Origin: Alligator mississippiensis
Taxonomy: Eukaryota > Chordata > Crocodylia > Alligatoridae
DNA: 64,000 nt
Direction: 5' to 3'
NCBI RefSeq assembly: GCF_030867095.1
Contig: NC_081828.1
Coordinates: forward strand, 387,001-451,000
In this document: positions 14,336 through 26,420 of the stretch, piece after piece
Layout of the letters: every line of letters starts with the position of its first letter
Position numbering within the stretch: the first letter of the stretch is position 1
The notes under the pieces: model-generated
The model's input: only the letters and a program-made list of their open reading frames with translations
Told to the model about the DNA's origin: nothing
Databases searched by the model: none
Position numbers and translations under genes: made by a program

Positions 14336-14640
14336 GCAGAAAGCGGTGCTTGGCAGTCGTTCGCAAAGCAAGCACCCACACCTCGGGGCGTCTGCCTTAC
14401 ATAGCTACGTACCAGGTTAAACGCGCTGATGTGACGAAATGTATAGCAAGCCCAGCAAGTAACCCCCTTCCAGCTCCCGACTCGATACAGCTTTCCTTCT
14501 AGCGAGGCCAGCAGCTAAGCAACAAGCGATCTCCCCTAAACAGCCTAAACAACCTACTCGATGCCCTTGGTTAGAGAAAATACTTTTCAAACGTACAAAG
14601 CTGTTCCCGAAGTAGCAAATGCATAGTGAAGGTTCAGGGG
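14336..14640. other. Lower-GC stretch beside the CDC20 CpG island, unassigned
   Basis: About 300 bases of moderate GC content sit abruptly between GC-rich sequence on both sides. I see no coding exon or known repeat. If the minus-strand poly(A) signal at 14325-14330 is real, this would be the last exon or UTR of a divergent non-coding transcript. Confidence 0.3.
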
Positions 14641-16320
14641 TGCCCGTCACGCCCAGACCCCACGGCCCCTCCGCTGCCGCCGTGCCGCGCTGCAGGGCCA
14701 AGGAAAGAGCGCTCCGGCCTGCTGCCACCGCCCGGCCCGGCCCGGTCGCCCTCGCCCTGCTCCGGGGCGCGCCGGCTCGGCGCCAGGCCGCACGGGGCGT
14801 CCCGCTGCCACCACGGCCGCCTGCGCCGCGTTTCTCCGCCGCTCGGGAGCGACGGCCTGGCCGGACCCCGCGCTCCTGGGCGACGCGCTGGGCTTTGTTG
14901 TGGAGCGCCCGGCCGGCCGGCCGCCAAGAGCCGCAGAGCGACGCAGCCGCCCACCCCGGACCGCGCGGCCCCGGGGGGCACTTCGCCCCCCCGCGAACGC
15001 CGCCGCGCCCTGTAGCTTCTCGGCCCACGCGGCACGGATCCCCGCCCCGCCCCGCCCCGGCCCGCCCCGCCCAGCAGGGCAGCACGGGCGGCGGGTCCTG
15101 CGGACGAAGCCACCGCGTCCCCGGGGCGGGGCGGGGCGGGGCGGGGCGGGCTGCCGAACGGAGGATTTCATCCGCCGCAAGGCGCCAGCGGGCGGCCGCC
15201 CCGGGAAGCCAGACCGACGGCCAAGGGCGGCAGCGGCAGCCCCGCGAGAAACGCGCCCTGCGGGGGGTTGGGGTCACGGGGGCGGGGCCGGCCGCGGAGG
15301 CGAGGCGAGGCGAGGGGAGGGGAGCGTCGCCCCGGGGCCGCATCCCGGGCCAGGCCCCGCCCCTCGCGTGCTGCGGGCCAATGGACGTGACCCCGCGCGC
15401 TCGCGTCAGAGGTCACAACGGCCAAAGCCAGGGCATGCAGGCGCCGGCGCTAAGCCCCGCCCCTGCGGCCGGGCGGCCCAATGGCGGGGAGGCGCGGGCG
15501 CGTTGCCATGGCGCCGGCCGCCGTTGGGTTCGAAGCGGCCAATGCGGGCGGGCGGCGCCGGGTTTAAAGCGCCGCGGGGGCGGGGCCACGCCGTGGTGCT
15601 GCTGCTGCTGGAGCCGGTGAGTGCGGCCGGAGCCGGGGGCTCCCCTCCCCTCCCCCCGCGGGCCCCTCTCCCCGTGCCCGTGCCCGTGCCCCGCGCTGAC
15701 CGCGGCCCGCCCGCCCGCCCGCAGCCGCCATGACGCACTTCGGCTTCGAGAGCGACCTGCACACGCTGCTGCGCCTGGACGCGCCGATCCCCAACGCGCC
15801 GCCGGCCCGCTGGCAGCGCAAGGCCCGCGACGGCCCCGCGCCGGCCGGCCCCGCGCCCGCCGCCCCCGGGCCCGCCACGCTGTCGCCCATGAAGCCCAGC
15901 AACCGCGCGCACGGCGCCGGCAGGACCCCCGGCAGGACCCCAGGTCGGTGCGGCGGGCGGGCGGGCCGGGAGCGCTGTCCCCCTGGGCCCACGCGGGCGG
16001 GCGGGCGGGAGCTGTGTCGGGGCAGGGCTTGCCCCGGTCCCGCTCGTGGCGGCTCCGAGCCCCCGGCACCTCGGTGCCCGCAGCCGGCCCTGGTCGGCCC
16101 CGGCTGGGCTGGGCGAGCTGCGGAGCGCTGGTTTCCGGCCGGGCGCGTTTGGCCTCCTCCGAGGGGCAGCCGGCTCAGGCCAAGGCCCGCGTGGAGCAGC
16201 TTGGCGGGGCCCATCCCGCCCGAGCGGGGCGCGCGCCTGGGCCCAGAGGCTCCCGGCTCCCTGCCCAGGGAGCGCGCCCTCGGTCGCTGTCAGCTAGACG
16301 TGGCTCTCGCGCTCGACGCA
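14640..16320. promoter_or_regulatory. CpG island spanning the CDC20 promoter, first exons and intron 1
   Basis: Dense CpG dinucleotides, GGGCGG boxes (for example 15121-15150) and very high GC content across the CDC20 5' end. Long open frames on both strands here have Ala/Arg/Pro/Gly-rich translations that reflect composition. Confidence 0.8.
15378..15615 (+). promoter_or_regulatory. CDC20: CDC20 promoter with CCAAT boxes and CDE/CHR-like pair, plus non-coding exon 1
   Basis: CCAAT boxes are at 15378-15382, 15478-15482 and 15539-15543. They are followed by a GGCGC element (15554-15558) placed four bases before TTTAAA (15563-15568). This is the geometry of a CDE/CHR pair, which DREAM and MMB complexes use to restrict genes to G2/M. 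A further CHR-like TTCGAA is at 15529-15534. A non-coding first exon probably runs from about 15580 to 15615, where a GTGAGT donor follows. The matching acceptor is at 15723-15724, just before CCGCC and the ATG at 15730. The motifs are seen; regulation is inferred from the known behaviour of CDC20. Confidence 0.65.
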
Positions 16321-19300
16321 GGTAAATCCGCGTCCAAGACGCAGAGCACCCCGGGCAAGGCTGGCGGGGACCGCTACATCCCCCACCGCAGCGCCATGCA
16401 GATGGAGGTGGCCAACTTCCTCCTGACCAAGGAGAACGACGACGCCGAGGACACTCCCACCAAGAAGGTGAGCGGCGCGCGCCAGCCTGGCTGGGTGCCT
16501 GCTCGCGTGACCGGGCTGGAGGGAGCCCCACAAGTGTGGCCTTGCCCGGTGGGGCTTGGACCCTGCCCTGCTTGGTGCCCCCTTTGGCCGCAAGACACGG
16601 CCAGGTGAGCCTTGCAGACGTGGTGCTTGCCTGCGCCAGGCTCGGAGGGCTCGTCCGCACGCGACCTCCTTGGCAGCAGCCGTCCCAGCGCGAGCGGCAG
16701 CGTGGGGAGCTGCGCGGGCATGGCCACAGCCGCTCGGACGTGCTCCCCACGCTGTTCCTTGCTGCTGTGGCTTCCCCCCCAAAACAGGACCAGCCCAGAC
16801 TGAGGGGCAGCCGCTACAGCATCCCAGGGCTGGCTGGGGTCCGTGCGCGGACCTGTCTGGGAGCTTCCTGTGCGCGGCTCTTCCCCCAGGGCAGCATGCG
16901 ATGCCCGTGGTGGGGCGGGGCGGGGCGGGGCGGGGCCTGTTGTGCCCTCCTTTCCTCAAAGGCGCTGGGCAAAGCTGGGTCTTGCTGGCAATGGACCTGG
17001 ATGTCTGTGTCTCCAGGAGCAGCAGAAGACCTGGGCAGTGAATCTGAACGGGTTCGATGTGGAAGAGGCAAAGATCCTCCGCCTGAGCGGGAAGCCTCAG
17101 AATGCCCCAGAAGGTAGGCACGGGGCATCTGAGGCTGGAGCAGAGGGCACCGTAACGTACTGACCCTAACGGGCTCCCTGGGCCCTTTCCCATCCCCAAG
17201 CTGCTCCAGGGTGAGCACCCGTAACACTGGAACCCTTCCCGCCTTCCCTCTTCTGGCTGGAGACATGCAGGCAGCTCCGCGTCTGGGCCTCATGCAGGTG
17301 CTGCTCAGCTTAGCTCTGCAGTCTGCAGCACGAGCAGAGTTGCCCTCAAGTTGCTGGAGGCTCCAGGCGACAAAGATGGCTGTGCAATCTTGTGACGTGG
17401 GTGTGGGCTTGAGCGTGGCGAAATAGTAACATCCCAGCAACAGGAAAGCAGTGTTGCCCTTGGGCCCTGCGTTCTGTGGCAGAGTGCCTGCGCCCGGTGA
17501 GGATGGAAGGGAAGTTCCTGCCTGCTGAGTAACTGCGGCTCTCTCCCTGGTGCAGGCTACCAGAATAACCTGAAAGTGCTCTACAGCCAGAAAGCAACAC
17601 CTGGCTCTAGCAGGAAGAATGGCAGATACATTCCCTCCATGCCGGACCGGATCCTGGATGCACCAGAGATCCGCAACGACTACTGTAAGAGGCTTTCCCA
17701 GGGGGCTCCAGGGAGGTGGTGTTGGCTTCTTCCTTGCCTTCCAAAGAGGCTAAATGAGACCAGGCCTAACAGTTCCTGCAGCACCTTGGGCACCACCTTC
17801 TGCAGTTGGCCAGGGGTGGTGAGAGCAGAGCCCCTCACCAGGTCCTGGGTCTTGCCGCCACCTGGTATTGTCATGTTTTGTGATCTGCGCAGGCTCCTAA
17901 CGGGGCCACTGCTCTCTGACCATCCTTCCCCACTGCCCGCTAGCGACCAACCATGCGGTTAGGGACCAGCCTGCCAGGGCTACCACAGAGGGAGTGCTGG
18001 TTTTGGGCCTTGGTATTGGGCATGCCAAATTATGGATTCCTGCCTATTCCTGGGCAGTGTAGCCCTGTCCCCTTTCCCTGCTCAGGGGACAGCTCCCACT
18101 CCCAGCACCTACTCCGTCCCCTACCCTGCCTCCAGATGCTCCTTCTGGGTGTGCTGGCTGTTGCAGACAGAGCATGCTCTGGGCACCCATGCTAGCAGCT
18201 TCTGCCCTCCCCTGTAGCCTGGCGGGCAGAATCCCAGGAGCTTCCCTTGGCATCCCTGTCTCTGCAGGTGGGCGAATCTATGTGCAGCTCCTTTCCCAGA
18301 GGGAGGGGCAGCTGCTGTGGCCAGGGAGCCTAAGGCATGGCCCAGAGCCAGCACAGGGGGACCCTAATGCAGCCCTTCCGGACTGGTGGCCTTTCCCTGC
18401 AGCAGGTGGGGCTGCATGGGAGCAAGCAGAAGGTGCCTGTTATCAGTGGTGGGGGAGCAATGCTGCTCAGTGTCTGCTGTGGCAGTGACGCGCTGAAAAG
18501 ACGGAGCCAGCAGATGCTGGATGGCTTGCTGAGCAATGCCCCACCACCACTGCTGGGGCACAGGGACATCCAGGGTGTCGTTCAGCAGCCCTGAGACCAG
18601 AGACTTCGGTGCTGTGCTCACAACTGCCTGGCCATACCTAGCTGCAGTGCAGAGGGGTTCTGGCCCAGCAGTGAGGGGTGAGCAGCAGGGTATTGCCATG
18701 CTGCTGCAATGGGCAGGGCTCCCTGAGGGACTCGTGTGGTCTCCCTTAACTACAGATCTGAACCTCATTGACTGGAGCTCCCAGAACTTCCTGGCTGTGG
18801 CTCTGGACAACTCTGTGTACCTCTGGAATTATGCCTCTGGGGAGATCATCCAGCTGCTTCAGATGGAGAATCCCGATGATTACGTCTCTGCTGTGTCCTG
18901 GATCAAAGAAGGAAACTACCTGGCCATTGGCACAAGCAATGCTGAGGTCCAGGTGAGGGGGAGAGGCTGCTGCAGCGGATGCTCTTGCCCAGGGATAACA
19001 CTGCTGCTTTGGGCATGTGCTGCTTGGTCTGCCCAGAGCTCGGTGCTGAGCGGCTGGAGGAGTGCTGGGGTGGGCCCAGTACTGCATAGGACCCGAGTCA
19101 AAGGCAGCATCTCCTTGGGGGGGGGTGCATTTCCTCTGTCTACTTCTAAGGGGTCTTTGGAGCCCTGCTGCACTTCATTTAGACCTGGGGCTCATGGCTA
19201 AAGGGATCCTGGAGGGAGGTGCAGGGTCAGGGGTTTGGGTCCCTCTGGCCCTGTAACGTCAGTCCTTGGCCCCTCGGCTCACATAAGTCATAGCACTCCT

Positions 19301-22300
19301 TCCAGATGACAAGAACACAGCTGCCCCATACCGAAGGGCTGTCTGCCCCTGCCACCTCCCCCTCAATGAGGGGCTGGGTGGCTGTCTGGGAAACGCCTGG
19401 CCACCTATACTCCCCTGGAGGTTGCCCCTACAGATCCCTGCTGCCACCTTTCCTGCAGGGGCAAATACCTGCAGTCTTCTTGAGTCTCTGCACAGGCTGG
19501 AAGTGCCGGCGCCTGACTGTTTGGGCTAAACCTGGTTAGTTACCAATGATCTCATGGGCAGCAGGGACGTGTTCCCAGCTCCATGGCCTTTTGAGTGAGG
19601 GGCCCCAGGTCAGAAAGCCTAGAATGCCCTGGTGTGCCAATCCATGGCAGATAACAGCTGCTTTCCTCCTCCAGCTGTGGGACATACAGCAGCAGAAGCG
19701 GCTCCGCAACATGACCAGCCATTCCTCCCGCGTAGGCTCGCTGAGCTGGAACAGCTACATCCTCTCCAGGTGGGGCATGACCCAAGGTGTGGGAGGGCAG
19801 AGCCTGTTCCAGGTGATCATAGAGATGCCCATGCCGTGGTGGGCACATGGGTCAGGACTCGTGTAGTACAGCTCTGGCAGCTGCAGCTGACCCTGTGGCA
19901 CATGGGTTAACATGCCTGCCTAGGCCAGGGTCTCTACAGGGGCCCTTGGGCACAGCCCCTACCAGCAAGCAGCAGCCTGACTACAGCCTTCCCTCTGCAG
20001 TGGGGCGAGGACTGGGCACATCCATCACCATGACGTCCGGGTGGCCGAGCACCACGTGGCCACGCTCGCCGGCCACACGCAAGAGGTGTGTGGGCTCAAG
20101 TGGTCACTGGATGGCCGGTACCTAGCCAGCGGGGGCAATGACAACCTTGTGAACATCTGGCCTTGCACCCAAGGTGACAGCGGGGACTTTGCTCCAGTAC
20201 AGACCTTCACGCAGCACCAGGGTGCTGTCAAGGTGAGTACGCAGCTCCTGGGGGTGCCTGGGTGTGTGTGGCAGAGCTGCAGCACTGCTGTTGCCTCCCT
20301 GCAGATAGTGCAGCAAGGGCTGCCTTGTGGGCAAGAAGCTTGAGCTGCTGGACAGAGCTGCTGCTGCTGCCTCTATGTCCTAACTGTCATGCATCTCTTC
20401 TGGCAGGCGGTGGCCTGGTGCCCCTGGCAGTCCAACGTCCTGGCCACTGGAGGCGGCACCAGCGACCGGCACATCCGCATTTGGAACGTGTGCTCAGGCA
20501 CCTGTCTCAACACGGTCGATGCCCATTCCCAGGTAAAGCCCAGCACAGCTCCCAGAGGAGCGGGGTGGGAGGGAACAGAGGCAGCCATTGCTAGATAATG
20601 GGCTCCCAACATCGGCTCCAAACCCTCAGCCTGCCATAGGTAAAACAAGAGAGGCGGTGCCACCATCCTGCCCCACAACAGCAAGCAGGTGGCTGGGTCT
20701 TGCGCTCAGGTGATCCTAGGAAAAGGACTGTGTACCAAGCTAGGGCAACCCCGCACTCCTGTGCCGGTCTGGCTGTGGGGTGCGGGGATTCCTTTCTGAC
20801 CTGCAATTCAGCTGTCTCCCTCACTGGAAGTGGCACAGCAAGACCCTCTAGCCAGGGTCCCCTGCCTCCCACATAACAGCAAGAGCATTGGCACAGCCTG
20901 AGGAAGGGAGCCAACCCTGCTCCCCCACCCAGAAGTCAGTAGCATTCACGGGGCAGCGGGGGAGTTCTTCCTGGGCCCAGCTTCCATCATTTCATAGTTG
21001 ATGATCGGCTCAGGTCCCTTCCGACTCTACCAAGTCCGACCTCCTGCCATGGGCAGGAAAGAATACTGGGGTCAAATGACTCCGGCCAGGTGTTCATCGA
21101 GCCTCCTAGCCAGCACCACTTCGCTTGGAAGCTGGTTCCAGGTCCTAGCCACCCTGACTGTGGAGTAGTGCCTCCTGATGTCTAGTCTGAATCTACCCTC
21201 TGCCAACTTGTGACTGGTATTTCTAGTCACTCCTGGTAGTGCTCGGGGGAACAGGGACTCCCCCAGTGCCTGCTGGTCCCCTCTGACCAGTTTGTAAACT
21301 GCCACTAGATCCCCCTCAGCCTTCTCTTGTGGAGGCTGAACAGGTTCAGGTCCCGTCGTCTCTCCTCGTAGGGTCTGCCCTGCTGCCCCCTGATCATGCG
21401 GGTGGCCTCCTCTGGACCCTCTCCATGCTGTCCACATCCCTCCTGAAGTGCGGCGCCCAGAACTAGATGCAGTACTCCAACTGTGACTTGACCAGTGCCG
21501 CATAGAGGGGGAGGATCACCTCCTTGGCCCTGCTCGAGATGCATCTGTGGATGCACGACAAGGTGTGGTTGGCCTTCCTGACCACGTCCCCACACAGTCG
21601 GCCCATGTTCACTTTGGCATCATGATCCTTTTCTGCCCCTGCACTGACCAGAAGGGAGTTCCCCAGCCTGTAGGTCTGCTGCTGGGTCTTCCTCCCCAGG
21701 TGCAGCACCTTGCACTTGTCAGTGTTGAAACCCATCCTGTTCTCATCTGCCTGCCCCTGTAGCCTGTGTAGGTCCAATTTGCAGCCTATTCCTTCCTTCC
21801 CCCCCCCATATCTTGGTGTCATCTGCAAATTTGAACAGGGTGCTTTTTACCCCCTTGTCCAAGTCGCTGATGAGGATGTTGAACAGCGTGGGCCCAAGGA
21901 CCGAGCCCTGGGGGACCCCACTGCCCACATCCCTCCAGGTCGAATAGGACCTATCCACCGCCGCTCTCTGGGTGCAGCCCTCCAGCCAGTTAGCAACCCG
22001 TTTCCGACTGTGTAGATGTCGACACCACAGTCTCCTAGTTTTTTAATGAGAATAGGGTGGGAGATGGTGTCGAAGGCCTTCCTGAAATCCAGAAAGACTA
22101 CGTCCACCGTGACACCTGTGTCCAGGGATTCGGTGTTCTGGTCATAGAAGGCCACCAGGTTGGTGTGACAGGACCTGCCTCGAATGAACCCGTGTTGGTT
22201 GCCCCTGAGCATAGTCTCCTCTGCTGGCCCCTCGTGGACCAGCTGATGACCAGTAGTACCCCCAAGGCATGGGATGACCAGGCCTTTTCATAGCATAAGT

Positions 22301-22934
22301 AGCTGCCTAATTGCGCTGACTTAGGGACTGCAGACACTTGGCCACGCATCTTGCCTGTCCCTCCTGACTCCTGTGCCACCTGCCATGCTCTGCCTCCCCC
22401 AGGTCTGCGCCATCCTGTGGTCGACTAACTACAAGGAGTTCATATCTGGCCACGGCTTTGCCCAGAACCAGCTGGTGGTGTGGAAATACCCTACCATGGC
22501 CAAGGTCACGGAGCTAAAAGGTAAGCAGAAGGCCTGGCCTATGCCAGGGCCCAGGTCTCCACAGGAGTAGAGGTGCATGGGGAGTGGAGGAGGACCCCAG
22601 TGCTGCTGTAGAGCCAGCTGTGCAGACAGCTGGGACACAGCCCGGCCCCACGTGGGTGGGGCAGACAGACCTGGGAGGCAGGGGGGTTTGGCCATAGGCA
22701 GAGGCTTAAGCTGGGTCCTGGGCGAGTGGATCCCTGACCATGCTGCTCCTCCCAGGCCACACAGCCAGAGTACTGAACCTAACCATGAGCCCAGATGGCT
22801 CTATGGTGGCGTCCGCATCTGCAGATGAGACGCTGCGGCTCTGGCGCTGCTTTGAGATGGACCCTGTGAAGAAGAAGGAAAAGGAGAAGGCAGGCAGTGC
22901 CAAGAGCAGCATCATCCACCAAGGCATCCGGTGA
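15730..22934 (+). CDS. CDC20: APC/C activator CDC20, complete, 10 coding exons
   Basis: Coding exons: 15730-15943, 16322-16467, 17017-17113, 17556-17684, 18756-18952, 19675-19769, 20001-20232, 20407-20532, 22403-22520, 22756-22934; 1533 nt, 510 aa (human 499). The N terminus [20 protein letters not shown] matches CDC20. Motifs in order: C-box DRYIPHR, a KEN box in TKENDD, the Mad2-binding KILRLSG, then a seven-bladed WD40 propeller, and the C-terminal Ile-Arg tail (HQGIR) that docks on APC/C. It selects D-box and KEN substrates for ubiquitination in mitosis and is the target of the spindle checkpoint. The CRY-box Cys of mammals is Gly here (GRYIPS, 17621 onward). The exon 1 donor GTCGGT is weak but keeps phase with the next exon. 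A reversed CR1 lies in the intron 20533-22402. Confidence 0.97.
20985..22250 (-). mobile_element. CR1 LINE, 5'-truncated, in a CDC20 intron
   Basis: Minus-strand translation gives the CR1 reverse transcriptase: [36 protein letters not shown], then the C-terminal part with [20 protein letters not shown]. Several frames are needed, so it is a dead copy. It starts inside the RT domain and its 3' end is near 20985, close to the next upstream exon. Orientation is opposite to CDC20, the arrangement that least disturbs a host transcript. Confidence 0.9.
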
Positions 22935-23000
22935 AGGTGGTGATGCCAGCACAAGAACAGTGTACAGTGTTTTAATGCCAATAAATACCTTAATCTGCTT
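22935..23000 (+). terminator. CDC20: CDC20 3' UTR and poly(A) signal
   Basis: A very short 3' UTR: AATAAA at 22980-22985, only 46 bases after the TGA stop. Confidence 0.85.
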
Positions 23001-23179
23001 TTTACAGAGCGTGGAATCAGTGACCAAGGTGTAAAGGAGTTGGGCTCCAGGCAGCAACCAGTAAAGCCTAGGAACTATGCCTAGATCATCCCCAACCACT
23101 GGTTGCCAACCTCTTGAACACCAAGTGCACAAGTCCCCTGGGAGTCTTCCCCTGCCTCTGCTCTCAAGGGGAAGTGTTT

Positions 23180-23910
23180 CTTGACGTTCACTCTAAGCCT
23201 ACTTTGCTGCTTCAAGCCATTGGTCTATGCCCTCCTGCAGCGAGAGAGAGAAGGGGTTTTCAGTCCTCTGGCAGCCCTTCAAGTATTTGAACACTTGTCA
23301 TGGCCCCTTGTCAGTGCCTTTCCCAGAAGCTGAGTGCGCCCAGCTCCCACGGCTTCTCCTCGTCTGACTTTTTTTTTTTTTTAAATGTCCACTCCACTGC
23401 ATAGTTACTTGGTCAAAGGGGGAGATCGGGCTCGTTTTTCATAAATTCCTGCTGGGGGCTTGTGATCAGCCCTTTGTCCTCCAGGTTCTTGTGAATGGCC
23501 TTCCTTAGGATCTTCTCCAGTAACCCCCAGGTACTGAGGTGAGGTGAGGCTAACTGGCCTATAGGTCCCCAGCTCCTTCTCCATTTTAAAGAGGGCTGCA
23601 AATGGGCCAGGTACCAGAGGACAGGAAAAGGTCCATCTCCCGTGACTTCCTGTACACCATTGCCAAGGGCCCCAAGATCTCCACCAGTTCCTTCAGGCCC
23701 TGACTTGAACTCTTTCAGAACCACCAAGCTTGTCCCCTTCCTCACCCAAATCATCCTTGGTAGATGGCTGGCTGCAGCTTGATGTTTTTGTGACGATCGA
23801 GGCAAAGTAGCTGCTGTTAACAGAGGAACCACAGCTTCCTCCTCCTTTTCTGGCTGACTTGCATTCAGGCTAGATGCTCCTCTTGTCTTTATCATTCCTC
23901 ACATGGCACA
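23180..23910 (-). mobile_element. Decayed CR1/L2-type LINE fragment
   Basis: Minus-strand translation around 23430-23560 reads LLEKILRKAIHKNLEDKGLI then QQEF, a recognisable reverse-transcriptase segment preceded by a worn NYRP-like region. The 23180-23370 part resembles a LINE 3' end. It holds a 14-T run at 23371-23384. Heavily diverged; subfamily not assignable. Confidence 0.5.
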
Positions 23911-26080
23911 GCTCATTCCTTAGCTTTGCCTTCCTGACTCCTGCAGGTTCTCACTATTTCCTGGTGTGTGTCCCTGGTGCCCTGCCCATTCTGCCACTGC
24001 CTAGTACTTTCCTTTTGCACTCGAGGCATCCTCAGAGCTGTGTGTGCAGCCACATTGGTCTCTTGCCATTCTTGTGCAGTTCTTCCACTGCACCTGAGTC
24101 AGGGGCAGCAGCTAGCAAGTGCCCTGCTGCAGTGGGCTCCCACCCCTGTGAGGTGAGGGCTGCATGGGGCTGCTGCTTGGCTCTGCTGGGGTAGGGCCCC
24201 AGGCAGGATTGATGTTGTGCACATGGCACCATGGTGCTTTTCTCTTGGCTGCTCCAGCCCTGGACTCTGCGCAAGGCTGGATGCCAGGCCCCACTGCTGC
24301 CCGCCACCTACTGAGGCTCAAGGTGGGCCCTACCGGGCCAGCCAGGGGCCATAGCACAAGCCCAGCCTGCAGTAGCAGGGCTCTGGCAGTGGGCCAGCTC
24401 CTCGCGGCCCTGCAGCAGCAAGTCCCTGTCCTGCCTGCACGTCTGCTGCCCCCAGTGCATGCAGCAGGGCAGCAAAGAGCAGGGAGGGGGAGACAGTGAA
24501 GCATAGCAGCTGCAATACCTGCCTGGGCACATGCATTCAGTTGAAGCCAAGGCCTTGCCAGGACTCCAAGCTGCTCCAGCAGCCCTGGGCAGCAGTGCAC
24601 GTAGGGTACGGTGGGTGGGCACTGCCTGGGGGGTGTCGGGCTGCAGAGCAGCAGCAGGGCCGTGGGGTTGCCTCAGTCCCTTGCTGGAGGGTGACAGTGC
24701 TGCCCAGGCTGGAAGACATGGGACCAGGTGCCAGCGTTGGGCTGGGCTGGGCTGAGCCAGGCTGTCCCAGGCAGCAGTGAGTCACCACTTGCAATAGCAG
24801 GGGCAGTGGGTGGCACAGCACGGACACTGCAGGGCCTGGGACAGGCTCAAGGACACAGCCAGGGTGGAGCAGCGCAGGAGCTGCAGTGAGCAGCCAGCTG
24901 CAGGGCCCAGTGGCCCCCGCACCATGCAGCAGCATGGGTGCAGCTTAGAGGGGCCAGCAGCAGCCACCACTGGGAGCCCAGGACCTGCTTCCCTACAAGG
25001 TGTGCAGGTGGCTGCAGGTGCCAGCCAAGCAGCAAGGCCTAGGCACGGGCACGGGGACTCACGTGGGTTATCTGCCTAAGGGCAGGAGCAGGGCTGCGCC
25101 ACTTGGCACTGCTGCATGTCACACTGCATGGTGAGGAGGGGATTGCAGCAGGGTGATGAGCAGCAGCTGGTAAGGAGTACCCCCTGAATGAATAACTAAC
25201 TAAAGATTAATCATTAACGCGGGAGTGTCAGAGGAGTGGTCATGTCCCTGCTCTCCTTTGCAGCCCCCAATCGCTGCCTTCACTGCTTCCCTGAGGAAGG
25301 CACTGGGTGCTGGCTGCAATGGGGCCTGCGTAGCACTGATGCTCCTGCTGGGCTTCAGCCTGGGTCAGGAAGGGCACAGGCACGGGCCATGCTACCTCCT
25401 CTGGTCTGCATAGCACAGCCCGGGGGTGGTGGGGCCGGGGCACTTGGCCCTGAGCTGTGCAGAGTAGCTGCTGCTGGTGACTTGCGCTTTGGTGGGCTCA
25501 AGGGTGGCACAAGCCTCTGGCCCCATGGGCTGGGTGTGTGAGCCGTTTCACCACCCCCCTGCCCCCCGGCCAGCTTCCCACACCAGCCAGGACAGGCACC
25601 ACGTGACATCTCCGGCTCTGAGCACAAGGCTGGCCTGGCTCAGCCGCGTGCATCACCTCCGAGCCAGGGCAGCACCACAGACTGGGGGTGCCCCACGGGC
25701 TGGATCCCGGTGACCCCAGATTAGACAAGCTCCTGAAGTGGGGGCTTGGCTTGGGCCCTGCCTGCCTGGAGCAGGGGGCAGGCTCCAAGGTCATGCTCCC
25801 AGAGGGCAGCTGTCAGTAGTGGCTGGGTGGGTCCCAGATCCCCTGCTTTATTCAAGCCTTTCATCAGGGACTAGTAAGCTCAGGCCTCTGCCCACCGTGC
25901 CACTGCCACTCAGGAGAGCGCAGTCCCTGCAGCCGATTCTCAGCTCAGAGCAGCATGCAGGAAAAGCCACCTGCATCATTGCAGGAACTGAAAGTGGGGG
26001 AACAGCCTCCCGCCATGATGCAGACACACTGGGCACCTGTGGCTTGGGCCCACCTGCAATTATGCTCCCACAGCTTCAAA
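23911..26080. other. CDC20-ELOVL1 intergenic region, nothing recognised
   Basis: GC-rich, CAG/CTG-rich sequence with short compositionally biased frames. No exon, RNA gene or clear repeat family was seen. Confidence 0.45.
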
Positions 26081-26420
26081 GGGACTGAGAATTAGAGACA
26101 GGGCAGAGAAGAGCAACTGGGATAATCAGGAGGACATAAGGGCTGGGCGTCCTCTGTGTGGCCAGAAGATGGAGTGGGATCAGAGAGGGGTCTAATATCC
26201 TGCAGGCTGCGAGCAGAGCAAATAGGGACCTGCTGGTCACCAAGTGCCTGAACAACTGACCCAGGGGGCACCAGCTGCAGTGAGCAGGACACAGATTTAA
26301 ACCTACCAGGAGATGCCAGTGAACGAGTGGCACTCGTGGCCACGGGAGGCGGAGAGCACAGCTGGGGTTCAAAAGGGACTGGACCCGGTCGTGAAGGACA
26401 GATCTATCAACGACTCTTAA
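26080..26420 (+). mobile_element. Old CR1/L3-like LINE 3' fragment
   Basis: The pattern of words (agagaagagcaactgggataat, later agcaggacacagatttaaacct) follows the C-terminal and 3' end of ancient CR1-clade LINEs. No intact frame remains. The call rests on similarity recalled from the family, not on an alignment. Confidence 0.35.

Noticed and set aside
14417-15343. 308-codon minus-strand frame beside the CDC20 promoter
   Set aside because: Most of it is a CpG-island artefact (Arg/Pro/Ala/Gly-rich), and the remaining part matches no family I know. Kept only as a possible non-coding divergent transcript.
24100-25100. CAG/CTG-rich intergenic block considered as a possible gene
   Set aside because: No exon with family similarity, and frames on both strands are short and biased.
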